Of a stretch of 16,899 nucleotides of DNA, positions 1 through 6,629 are shown piece by piece. A model generated the notes under the pieces. It searched no databases. It was not told the DNA's origin and saw only the letters and a list, made by a program, of their open reading frames with translations. Made by a program: the position numbers and the translations under genes. Source of the DNA: DATEXQ01 sp036846005 (lineage in GTDB: Bacteria > Patescibacteriota > Microgenomatia > UBA8517); the NCBI GenBank assembly GCA_036846005.1, contig DAIUCV010000013.1:1-16899 (forward strand), read 5' to 3'. How positions within the stretch are numbered: the first letter of the stretch is position 1; each line of letters begins with the position of its first letter.

Positions 1-71
1 ACCCCGCTGGGACTCGAACCCAGGTTTTTAGGATGAGAACCTAATGTCCTAGACCGCTAGACGATGGGGCC
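1..71 (-). tRNA. tRNA-Glu (anticodon CUC), 3' end cut by window edge
   Basis: Read on the minus strand, the sequence folds as a tRNA. The 5' acceptor strand is GGCCCCA, followed by TCG and a D-arm with TCTAGCGG. The anticodon stem TTAGG/CCTAA encloses loop TTCTCAT, so the anticodon is CTC and reads GAG (Glu). The T-arm is CTGGG, loop TTCGAGT, CCCAG. The 3' acceptor strand begins CGGGG and runs off the window, so whether CCA is encoded cannot be seen. Position 7 to 66 is an A-C mismatch, and position 2 to 71 is G-U, so the acceptor stem is weaker than usual for tRNA-Glu. The identity call rests on the anticodon and the typical Glu 5' half. Confidence 0.93.
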
Positions 72-81
72 AATACCAGCT

Positions 82-110
82 ATTTTATCAACTTTTCATC
101 CTTAAATCGA
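82..110 (-). promoter_or_regulatory. Putative tRNA-Glu promoter
   Basis: On the minus strand a TAAAAT -10 box (87 to 82) lies exactly 10 nt before the mature tRNA 5' end. A weak -35 (TCGATT, 110 to 105) is 17 nt upstream of it. The same TAAAAT box at the same 10-nt distance precedes the tRNA-Gln gene at 14471, which supports the call. Confidence 0.42.
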
Positions 111-134
111 CTTTTCAGAAGTTTGTAAAGTAAT

Positions 135-1730
135 TCACGACTGTCTTTGGTCATTACTGGAAAATAAGTCTTTATATACTAATTCCAACAACTGATCTTT
201 TTCTGCTACAAAATATCTATTTACACCGCTGAAAACCATTCGTGCTACTCTATTTTCAGTCATATTTAATAATTTCGCTACATCTGCTATTTTTATTTTT
301 TTTATGAAGATCTGCTCGAATGTTTTTCTTTCTTCAATCGATAACCCCGGAATTGTTTTCCACCAGGATCTTTTTCTTCTTCTCCAAGAACTTCCTCCAT
401 TTTTTTCCTGAGCCTGATTTAAAGCTTGTTCTAAACATTCTATTTGGTTTTCTAAATCAATAGTTGTGTGAGAAATTGAATAACCACTTGTTTTGTCGCT
501 ATCGATAGAATCATCAAAAATATTTTTATCTAAAGCACCTATATTTTTTCTTTGCTTTAGCTCAGCTTTATTGTTTTTTTCAAAGGAATCCATCAATTTT
601 TCATTAAGTACTAGTTGTCCCATAAATCTTTTTGGATCCTGATATATTTGATCTTTCAATTCATCGTCTTCTCCTGCAATTTTTATGACTTCCGCAAGTT
701 GGATTATTTCTACCGAAGCCAAATTGTGATACATTCCGATAAGCAAGGTGTTTTTTATTGATTCGGGGTTGGTTAAAGTATCTGCTATCGAAATCACCAC
801 CTGAGCATTCGAACATACAAGTTCAATAATATCCGGTTCTTCAGCTTTATCAAAATATGCCACAACCTGTGCCAACTTCTGTGTTTCTTCCGATACTAAA
901 TCAAACTGAATTACTGCCTGATAAACCAACTGTTGTAATTGATATTTATTGGGAATTATATCCGTTACAGCTTTAAGTCTGGCAGGATTCCATGCACCAG
1001 AACCTTCTCGACCACCTCCTGTTCCAACTCTAACTTTACGAACTAATTCTGGATCTGCCTTCGAAGCAATCATCAACATTTGAAAAATCGAACCAGGTGT
1101 CCTTCCCCAAAAGTGGGCTTTTTCTATACCCCAGTTTTTCAAATCTTTTGAATCGTGAGGTTCAAGTTGCAATCTTATACCTGATGTGTTTTGGTTACAT
1201 AAAGAAAAGGCTTGAAGCAAAGTTAATCCTTTTACTTTATACCAGTTAGTTTGTTCGAAAGATTTTTGCATGAACTCAATGACTCGAGCAAATCCTGTAC
1301 TTTTTACGGAATTTGCGGCTAGTACCCTAAGGTCATAAACCTCTTCAAGGGAAAGTCCGTATAATACTATCGAATCTATAAACGGTTCGCTTTTCTGTAT
1401 AAAAGCGTCTGTTCTATGAAAGCCATCTGTAACCATATAATATGCGTTTTCGTTTTCATCAACGAATGCTGCTACATTGGTAGGTGAAATCTGTCCTAAC
1501 CCTCCAGTATTCCCTTCTCCGAATATTGAATTTGATAAATCTTGGACGTGGCGAGCGTCATTGATCACGATATCCATAAGTATTTTGTCCGTCGAAATAT
1601 ATTCCCATCTTTTACCTCTTAATCCCTTTTTAAAAATCTCATGTGGATTATAGTCGGAAGGTAATACATTCAAACGTTTTACAATTTGGGTCGGAATTAC
1701 TTTTTCTTCTGCTTGTATTTCTAAAGACAT
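135..1730 (-). CDS. ParB-like domain protein with C-terminal helix-turn-helix
   Basis: A 531-residue protein. Residues about 45-115 resemble a ParB/sulfiredoxin-type N-terminal domain: INDARHVQDL, an 'LGQISPTNV' stretch (the usual 'GQ..P..V'), then TDGFHRTDAF (residues 101-110), matching the family's 'DG.HR..A' box. Residues 430-445 look coiled, 449-456 are Arg/Lys-rich, and 479-500 (IADVAKLLNMTENRVARMV) look like a helix-turn-helix. The middle (170-380) is not recognised. No parA lies nearby and the protein is much longer than a chromosomal ParB, so this is more likely a DNA-binding regulator or nuclease-like protein than a partition factor. The start is the ATG at 1730; there is no Shine-Dalgarno sequence, and a TATAAT box lies 15 nt upstream. 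It ends just before tRNA-Glu on the same strand. Confidence 0.72.
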   Translation of the reverse strand: MSLEIQAEEKVIPTQIVKRLNVLPSDYNPHEIFKKGLRGKRWEYISTDKILMDIVINDARHVQDLSNSIFGEGNTGGLGQISPTNVAAFVDENENAYYMVTDGFHRTDAFIQKSEPFIDSIVLYGLSLEEVYDLRVLAANSVKSTGFARVIEFMQKSFEQTNWYKVKGLTLLQAFSLCNQNTSGIRLQLEPHDSKDLKNWGIEKAHFWGRTPGSIFQMLMIASKADPELVRKVRVGTGGGREGSGAWNPARLKAVTDIIPNKYQLQQLVYQAVIQFDLVSEETQKLAQVVAYFDKAEEPDIIELVCSNAQVVISIADTLTNPESIKNTLLIGMYHNLASVEIIQLAEVIKIAGEDDELKDQIYQDPKRFMGQLVLNEKLMDSFEKNNKAELKQRKNIGALDKNIFDDSIDSDKTSGYSISHTTIDLENQIECLEQALNQAQEKNGGSSWRRRKRSWWKTIPGLSIEERKTFEQIFIKKIKIADVAKLLNMTENRVARMVFSGVNRYFVAEKDQLLELVYKDLFSSNDQRQS

Positions 1731-1751
1731 GGCCTATTTTTGGCCATTATA
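1729..1751 (-). promoter_or_regulatory. Promoter -10 plus start-codon inverted repeat of the ParB-like gene
   Basis: On the minus strand a perfect TATAAT (1751 to 1746) is followed by a perfect inverted repeat, ATGGCC-N7-GGCCAT (1747-1742 and 1734-1729). One arm runs from the end of the -10 box into the discriminator and the other covers the AT of the start codon. No convincing -35 is seen at normal spacing. The first arm would lie mostly upstream of the expected transcript start, so the repeat fits a DNA operator better than an RNA hairpin. Self-regulation by the encoded helix-turn-helix protein is an inference. Confidence 0.5.
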
Positions 1752-1828
1752 CAACTTATATTTTCAAATTAAATATGTAATCTAGAACGATTTATGACTT
1801 ACTTATCGACACTTTACACGAAGATATG

Positions 1829-4264
1829 TTAGCTCACTGCCATATATGAAGGTCTTATAATTCTTTGTCTTTTCTCTTCTTCTACCAACGGCCATTTCTT
1901 GAGAGCTATTCCTAAAACTTCTTCTAAATTAGAGGCAAAAACAAAGTTTACATCCTTTTGGATACTTGCCGGAATATCTTCCAAGTCTTTTTTATTGTCC
2001 TTTGGTAGAACTATGGTTTTTAATCCCGCTCTGTGGCCGGCTATAACTTTTTCCTTTACCCCTCCAATTTCCAAAACTCTACCTCTTAAAGTAACTTCCC
2101 CAGTCATACCCACTTTCCTTTTTACCGGTACTCCAGTTATGGCTGAAACCAAGGCTGTGGTCAGGGCAATACCCGCCGATGGACCGTCTTTGGGTACCGC
2201 TCCTTCGGGAACATGGATATGAACATCCAGATTGTTGGCAAAAGTTTCCTTTAAACCCAAAAGATTCCAGTGTGACTTTGCCCAGGTGAATGCTGCCCTG
2301 GCTGATTCTTTCATCACATCTCCTAATTGTCCTGTTAATATTAAATGTCCTTTCCCGGGCATTAGGGCTACTTCTATAAAAAGTATTTCTCCACCTGCCG
2401 CAGTAACAGCCAAACCCGTGGACATTCCCACTTCATCTACTTTTTCTGCAATCAGGGATGAAAACTTTTGTGGACCCAAGAATTTGGTAACATCGTCAAG
2501 TTGAATTGTCCTGGGAAACTTTTTATTTTCGGCAACCAATCGCGCTATCTTTCTCATCGATGTTGCCAAATTCCTCTCCAACTCCCTTACTCCTGCTTCC
2601 CGGGTATACCTTTCGATTATTTCGTTTAAGGCATTATCGGAAATTTTTAATTTCCTGTCTGCTAACCCATGCATCCTTAATTGCTTTGGCCACAGGAATT
2701 TCTTGGCAATATTAAATTTTTCATCCTGGGTATAACCTGGAAATCTGATTACCTCCATTCTGTCCCGTAGCGCATCCGGAATATTTTCCAAAACATTTCC
2801 AGTTGCGATAAACATCACTTGGGATAGATCAAAAGGAACTTCCAAATAATGGTCTGAGAATTCTTTGTTCTGCTCGGGATCCAGTGCTTCCAAAAGCGCA
2901 CTTGAAGGATCTCCCCTGAAATCAATTCCGATTTTGTCTATCTCATCGAGCATAAAAACCGGATTTGCCGTACCTGCATTTTTTATTCCCTGGATAATCC
3001 TTCCGGGTAATGCCCCTACATAAGTTCTTCTGTGACCTCTTATTTCTGCTTCATCTCTAATTCCCCCCAACGATACTCTGATAAATTTCCTTCCCAAGCT
3101 TCTGGCAATTGATTTTCCTATGGATGTTTTTCCGACACCGGGGGGACCTATAAAACAAAGTATGGTAGGTTGAGATTGGTCTTTGCCTTCTTCACTTTTC
3201 TTTCTTTTTTTACTGCCTAATTTTTTTATTTTCATTACTGCCAAATATTCCAATATTCTTTCCTTGGCTTTATCCAGCGCATAATGATCGTCTTTCAAAA
3301 TTTTGGCTGCTTTTTTAATGGAAACTTCGTTGGGTGAGAATTTGCTCCAAGGCATATCAACTAACCAATCGAGATAATTTCTGATATATCCTCCTTCAGG
3401 ATTATTGGGGGACATTTGGATTAAGCGTCTTAATTCTTTCTGCGCTTTTTTCTTTACTTCAATAGGCATTCCTGCTTCCTTAATTTTTTTCTTGTAAGTT
3501 CTAACTTCTTCCGAATCCAGTTCTCCTTCTTCTTCTCCCAGTTCTTCTTCAATAGTTCTTTTCTTTTCTCTAAGCATGGCTTTTCTCATCTGATCCTCAA
3601 ATCTTTTCTGGGTTTTGCTACTGATACTTTTTTCGATATCCAAAACATTTACCTCGTGGGAGAGAAGTTCTAATGTTTTTTTCATCCTTTTGATCAAAGA
3701 TTGTTCTTCAAGTAGCTTTTGTTTTTCAAATACTCTGATTTCTAATAATGATGCTATCTGATCTACCAATTCAACTGCGGCAACTTGTCCTGAGACTACT
3801 CTCATGACAGTCATTATCTCTGCTTGTTTTCCCATATTTATGGCTTTTTTGAAAAGTTCAACCAGTTGTTTTGATACAGCTTTCACTTCATCTGTTTCCT
3901 CTTTTTCTTCTTCGACACTTATAACCTTAGCCACCAAGAAGGGTTCGTAGGTTACTATTTCTTCCAGTTCAACTCTTTCCTGACCGCGAATCAGAGCGTT
4001 TACTTCTCCTTCGGTGGTCATCATCTGAGTTATTGTTGCAATTGTTCCTACTTTATATAAATCTTCCTCCAAGGGGTCTCCTGTTCTGGGGTCTTTTTGC
4101 GTGAATATGGCAATTACTTTATCTTCCTGAAAAGCAGTATTTACGGCCGATACGCTTTTTGGTCTTCCGAAAGTCAAAAGGTTATCTGTATGAGGAAAAA
4201 CTACGCTACCTCTTATGGCTACAATCGGAATTCTTCTGGTGGTTTTTTTCGTATCCGCTGTCAT
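1829..4264 (-). CDS. lon: ATP-dependent Lon protease
   Basis: A cytoplasmic AAA+ serine protease that degrades misfolded and regulatory proteins. From the ATG at 4264 it is 811 residues, normal for bacterial LonA. Domains in order are the N-terminal substrate domain (RRIPIVAIRGSVVFPH near residue 10), coiled-coil (190-260), AAA+ module with Walker A GPPGVGKT (373-380) and Walker B VFMLDEIDKIG (436-446), and the C-terminal peptidase domain with catalytic Ser696 in KDGPSAG and Lys739 in GGVKEK. The 43-residue gap between Ser and Lys equals that in E. coli Lon. An in-frame TTG at 4303 would add 13 residues, but it is the -35 box of the lon promoter and the added stretch holds a CIRCE-like operator, so ATG 4264 is preferred. 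There is no Shine-Dalgarno sequence before it. Heat-shock control by HrcA is inferred from the operator. Confidence 0.97.
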   Translation of the reverse strand: MTADTKKTTRRIPIVAIRGSVVFPHTDNLLTFGRPKSVSAVNTAFQEDKVIAIFTQKDPRTGDPLEEDLYKVGTIATITQMMTTEGEVNALIRGQERVELEEIVTYEPFLVAKVISVEEEKEETDEVKAVSKQLVELFKKAINMGKQAEIMTVMRVVSGQVAAVELVDQIASLLEIRVFEKQKLLEEQSLIKRMKKTLELLSHEVNVLDIEKSISSKTQKRFEDQMRKAMLREKKRTIEEELGEEEGELDSEEVRTYKKKIKEAGMPIEVKKKAQKELRRLIQMSPNNPEGGYIRNYLDWLVDMPWSKFSPNEVSIKKAAKILKDDHYALDKAKERILEYLAVMKIKKLGSKKRKKSEEGKDQSQPTILCFIGPPGVGKTSIGKSIARSLGRKFIRVSLGGIRDEAEIRGHRRTYVGALPGRIIQGIKNAGTANPVFMLDEIDKIGIDFRGDPSSALLEALDPEQNKEFSDHYLEVPFDLSQVMFIATGNVLENIPDALRDRMEVIRFPGYTQDEKFNIAKKFLWPKQLRMHGLADRKLKISDNALNEIIERYTREAGVRELERNLATSMRKIARLVAENKKFPRTIQLDDVTKFLGPQKFSSLIAEKVDEVGMSTGLAVTAAGGEILFIEVALMPGKGHLILTGQLGDVMKESARAAFTWAKSHWNLLGLKETFANNLDVHIHVPEGAVPKDGPSAGIALTTALVSAITGVPVKRKVGMTGEVTLRGRVLEIGGVKEKVIAGHRAGLKTIVLPKDNKKDLEDIPASIQKDVNFVFASNLEEVLGIALKKWPLVEEEKRQRIIRPSYMAVS

Positions 4265-4269
4265 ATGTT

Positions 4270-4296
4270 TTAGCAGTCTAGCAGTTGGATTGCTAG
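4270..4296 (-). promoter_or_regulatory. CIRCE-like operator (HrcA-type) in the lon promoter
   Basis: On the minus strand the sequence is CTAGCAATC-N9-GACTGCTAA. The classical CIRCE element bound by the HrcA repressor is TTAGCACTC-N9-GAGTGCTAA. Fifteen of 18 arm positions match and the 9-nt spacer is exact. The element covers the spacer, the -10 and the probable transcript start of the lon promoter, where a repressor would block it. lon is a known CIRCE target in some mycoplasmas. No hrcA gene lies in this window. Confidence 0.7.
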
Positions 4297-4303
4297 TTGT
4301 CAA
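4275..4303 (-). promoter_or_regulatory. lon promoter
   Basis: On the minus strand: -35 TTGACA (4303 to 4298, consensus), 17-nt spacer, extended -10 TGC-TAGACT (-10 at 4280 to 4275). The -10 ends 10 nt before the lon ATG at 4264, so the expected transcript start is only a few nucleotides upstream of the start codon. Confidence 0.72.
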
Positions 4304-4322
4304 CCCTCCATAGATATATACA

Positions 4323-4793
4323 TTATTTACTTCTTAGAAGTTTCTCAAAATGGATATTTTCAGTTATCAAGGCCATGAAAGCTCCCAATACTGCTCCCCC
4401 TAAGATATCGATCGGATAATGAACATTACTGAAAATTCTTCCCAAGGAAACCAGTAAGGCACCCAGCAGATAAAGAAATCCAATTTTTTTATCATGAAGA
4501 AAAATGGCAACCGCTAAACCAAAAGCGGCGGTACTATGAGCTGAAGGAAATGCAGAGTCAAACGGAATTGTTAAAGTAAGAGGTGGATAACCGTTTATCT
4601 GAAAAGGTCTTAAACTCGTAGGTAAGATATCCTTTACCATTTCCGCAACACCCCAAGCTATAAAACTGATGATTACAGCGTGAATAATCTGCCCCTTTCT
4701 TTCTTTCTTACCTCTAAACCAAATCAAGATTAAGAAAATATACATCACCCAAATCCAGAAACTCGCAAAAAAAAGAATTATAGAATTTAACAT
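4323..4793 (-). CDS. PAP2-family membrane phosphatase (lipid or undecaprenyl diphosphatase)
   Basis: A 156-residue membrane protein of the PAP2 superfamily, whose members remove phosphate from lipid phosphates; BcrC/PgpB-type members recycle undecaprenyl diphosphate. Three motifs are visible: K54 ... R62-P63, PSAHS (83-87) and R119-x5-H125-x3-D129 (GRIFSNVHYPID), which supply the phosphate-binding residues and nucleophilic His. The first motif has seven residues between Lys and Arg-Pro where six is usual. About five hydrophobic segments are seen. The start ATG lies 6 nt after the stop of the L,D-transpeptidase gene with no Shine-Dalgarno sequence, so the two probably form a translationally coupled operon. 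The substrate is inferred from the neighbouring UppP and DgkA genes. Confidence 0.85.
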   Translation of the reverse strand: MLNSIILFFASFWIWVMYIFLILIWFRGKKERKGQIIHAVIISFIAWGVAEMVKDILPTSLRPFQINGYPPLTLTIPFDSAFPSAHSTAAFGLAVAIFLHDKKIGFLYLLGALLVSLGRIFSNVHYPIDILGGAVLGAFMALITENIHFEKLLRSK

Positions 4794-4799
4794 AACTTT

Positions 4800-5465
4800 C
4801 TATTCGTGAATAACTATTCTGGTTCCGGGATTATTATCCGTAGTTCTGATAGATGTTTTTCCCTCAGGTATTACCGGACTTGTCCAATAATAGAGCCTTT
4901 CAGCAACAGGAGTAGGCAAATTTACACAACCGTGGCTATGGGTACGTCCGAAATCATTATGCCAGTAAGTTCCGTGTAATCCGTATCCTCTCCAGCTGGG
5001 AATTCCGCTTCCCTCAAAATACATGACATAAGGAACGTTGGGTAAATAGTAATAGTATTTTCCAGTGCCCCCTTCCATTTTGGTTGCCCTCAATTTAATC
5101 CAGATTTGAAATTCCCCTTTTGGTGTAGGAGTCCAGGGAAGTCCGGTAGAAATCAAGGTTTCCAGAAAAAGAGTATTTCCATCCCAAGCCTTTAATTTCT
5201 GTTCCGATAGATCAATTTCGATATAACGCTCATCTGTTGATATTCCCAGTACAGGCGGATTTATGGGGTTGTCAAAAGCGATTTGGGGAATCTCAATTTC
5301 TTTTCCTTCGAAAACCGCCAGTTTTGCACTATTGTCTATCTCTCCGGATAAATCATTGGATCCGCAACAATTGGAGTTTTCGGTTCTTGTTTTTGTTTGC
5401 CACAGGGCAATTAACGAAAGAATTACGAATATAATAGGAAGAAATATAATAAAAATACGTTTCAT
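4800..5465 (-). CDS. L,D-transpeptidase (YkuD domain), membrane-anchored
   Basis: Predicted to cross-link peptidoglycan stem peptides through 3-3 bonds outside the cytoplasmic membrane. Of 221 residues, 1-23 form an N-terminal hydrophobic anchor after MKR. A linker with C33-C34 follows, then the YkuD domain (about 80-218). The catalytic signature is clear: YGLHGTYWH (161-169) supplies His164 and THSHGCVNLP (175-184) supplies the nucleophile Cys180. The CC pair lies about 10 residues past the hydrophobic stretch and does not form a standard lipobox, so anchoring is probably by the transmembrane helix. It is the first gene of the minus-strand unit with the PAP2 gene and is divergent from dgkA. 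Start: ATG at 5465, with a TGC-TAGTAT extended -10 box 15 nt upstream. Confidence 0.93.
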   Translation of the reverse strand: MKRIFIIFLPIIFVILSLIALWQTKTRTENSNCCGSNDLSGEIDNSAKLAVFEGKEIEIPQIAFDNPINPPVLGISTDERYIEIDLSEQKLKAWDGNTLFLETLISTGLPWTPTPKGEFQIWIKLRATKMEGGTGKYYYYLPNVPYVMYFEGSGIPSWRGYGLHGTYWHNDFGRTHSHGCVNLPTPVAERLYYWTSPVIPEGKTSIRTTDNNPGTRIVIHE

Positions 5466-5480
5466 ATTAGGCTCTTTTTA

Positions 5481-5510
5481 ATACTAGCATAAAATTTTGA
5501 TTTAAATCAG
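5481..5510 (-). promoter_or_regulatory. Promoter of the L,D-transpeptidase/PAP2 unit
   Basis: On the minus strand: -35 CTGATT (5510 to 5505), 18-nt spacer, extended -10 TGC-TAGTAT (-10 at 5486 to 5481), 15 nt before the ATG at 5465. Its -35 lies in the same palindrome as the -35 of the divergent dgkA promoter. Confidence 0.55.
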
Positions 5511-5524
5511 AAAGGAATTATACT
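5497..5524 (+). promoter_or_regulatory. dgkA promoter, leaderless geometry
   Basis: -35 TTGATT (5497-5502), 16-nt spacer, -10 TATACT (5519-5524). The ATG at 5533 follows after 8 nt, so transcription should start within a nucleotide or two of the start codon. No Shine-Dalgarno sequence is present. Confidence 0.68.
5498..5509. promoter_or_regulatory. 12-bp perfect palindrome shared by two divergent promoters
   Basis: TGATTTAAATCA is its own reverse complement. It holds most of the -35 hexamer of the dgkA promoter (plus) and of the L,D-transpeptidase promoter (minus). Polymerase bound at one should exclude the other. It could also be a regulator site. Confidence 0.6.
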
Positions 5525-5532
5525 TAAAAGCG

Positions 5533-5889
5533 ATGAGTTTAAAATATACAACTTTGAAAAGTTTTTCTTTCGCTTTTGACGGCCTAAAAGCCGCTTTAAA
5601 AAACGAACCCAATTTTCGAATTCATATAGTTTTAGCAATTCTGGTGGTTATTTTGGGACTCATTTTCAAGTTTACTTTCCTGGAATTAGCAATACTTGCT
5701 TTAACTATCGGGTTCGTCCTTATATTAGAACTTATTAACACAACCTTAGAAGCAGTTGTTAATCTGGTTAGTCCGGAAATACAAGATCAGGCAAAAATTG
5801 CCAAAGATGTATCAGCTGCCGCAGTCCTAGTATCTGCAATTCTCTCCGTTATCGTTGCCTCCTTTCTTTTTATTCCGAAGATAATTTAA
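5533..5889 (+). CDS. dgkA: DgkA-family kinase, probably undecaprenol kinase
   Basis: A 118-residue integral membrane kinase with three hydrophobic helices (about 31-50, 51-70 and 95-115). Family members phosphorylate diacylglycerol in Gram-negative bacteria or undecaprenol in Gram-positive ones. Visible family residues are NEPNFR (24-29), the signature ELINTTLEAVVN (66-77, with Glu66, Asn69 and Glu73) and KDVSAAAVL (91-99). Beside UppP and a PAP2 phosphatase, an undecaprenol kinase role that supplies undecaprenyl phosphate is more likely, but sequence alone does not settle the substrate. The ATG at 5533 sits 8 nt behind a -10 box. The gene is tail-to-tail with uppP and their TAA stop codons overlap. 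Confidence 0.92.
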   Translation: MSLKYTTLKSFSFAFDGLKAALKNEPNFRIHIVLAILVVILGLIFKFTFLELAILALTIGFVLILELINTTLEAVVNLVSPEIQDQAKIAKDVSAAAVLVSAILSVIVASFLFIPKII

Positions 5890-6623
5890 AGAAGTATTGC
5901 CAGAATCCCTAAAATGAAACAGTAATACGCAAATATTTTAAATTTCTTTTGTGTCAAAAATTTAAAAACAAGATATATGGCAAGCAATCCCGATATAAAA
6001 GAAAATACAAAACCTGTTAAATAATAAGTATAGTTTCCTATTTCATTTAAGCCGTGGGTTGTAAATTCGAGGATATTAGCTCCCAATACCGCCGGAATTG
6101 ATAAAAGAAACGAAAATTTAGCCGCAGTTTTTTTATCTATCCCTTGGGCTACAGAGGCAAAAATAGTTGTTCCGCTTCGTGATATACCGGGAATAATGGC
6201 TATTGCCTGCGCAACTCCTGTAATGAAGGTGTTTTTAAATGACAACTCTTTCTCCCTACTTTCCGTTTTGTCAGTTAAAAAATTTAATAATCCTGTTACC
6301 AAAAGGGCAAAACCAACCAATTTCGTGCTTGTAAAAAGACTTTCTAATTGAGATTTGAAAAAATATCCTATCAATGCAGCCGGAATTGTTGCTAAGGCCA
6401 AAAATAAATAATATCTAAGAGGAAGTTTTAAAATTTCTTTCCGGAAGAAGACCAAAACTGCAAACAGAGTACCAAAATGCAAAAAAACATCAAATAAAAC
6501 TCCCGTTTGAGAAAAACCCGGAATCAAACTCTGAACCAATACCAGATGTCCTGAAGATGAAACCGGCAAAAATTCAGTTAATCCCTGTAAGAAGCCTAAA
6601 AATATCGAGGTGATAATGTTCAT
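5886..6623 (-). CDS. uppP: Undecaprenyl-diphosphatase UppP (BacA)
   Basis: An integral membrane enzyme that converts undecaprenyl diphosphate to undecaprenyl phosphate on the outer membrane face, recycling the wall-lipid carrier; in other bacteria it gives bacitracin resistance. At 245 residues it is a little short for the family (about 270). The N-terminal signature GFLQGLTEFLPVSSSGH (10-26) carries Glu17 and the SSSGH box; the second signature PGISRSG (145-151) carries Arg149. Seven or eight hydrophobic helices are expected. Start: ATG at 6623, 6 nt after the stop of the upstream sugar-dehydrogenase-like gene and without a Shine-Dalgarno sequence, suggesting coupled translation. Its stop overlaps that of dgkA on the other strand (TTAA at 5886-5889). 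Confidence 0.97.
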   Translation of the reverse strand: MNIITSIFLGFLQGLTEFLPVSSSGHLVLVQSLIPGFSQTGVLFDVFLHFGTLFAVLVFFRKEILKLPLRYYLFLALATIPAALIGYFFKSQLESLFTSTKLVGFALLVTGLLNFLTDKTESREKELSFKNTFITGVAQAIAIIPGISRSGTTIFASVAQGIDKKTAAKFSFLLSIPAVLGANILEFTTHGLNEIGNYTYYLTGFVFSFISGLLAIYLVFKFLTQKKFKIFAYYCFILGILAILL

Positions 6624-6629
6624 TAAAAA

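Noticed and set aside
135..1730. Calling this gene a chromosome-partition ParB
   Set aside because: No parA or parS-like site is nearby, the length and central region differ, and the ParB box is altered.
1899..2715. Open plus-strand frames across the lon C-terminal region
   Set aside because: They are the complement of well-conserved lon coding sequence and show no start signals or recognisable protein features.
4265..4303. TTG at 4303 as the lon start
   Set aside because: It coincides with the TTGACA -35 box, and the 13 added residues are encoded by the CIRCE-like operator and -10. The GGAGGG directly touching the TTG has no usable spacing. ATG 4264 gives a normal Lon N-terminus.
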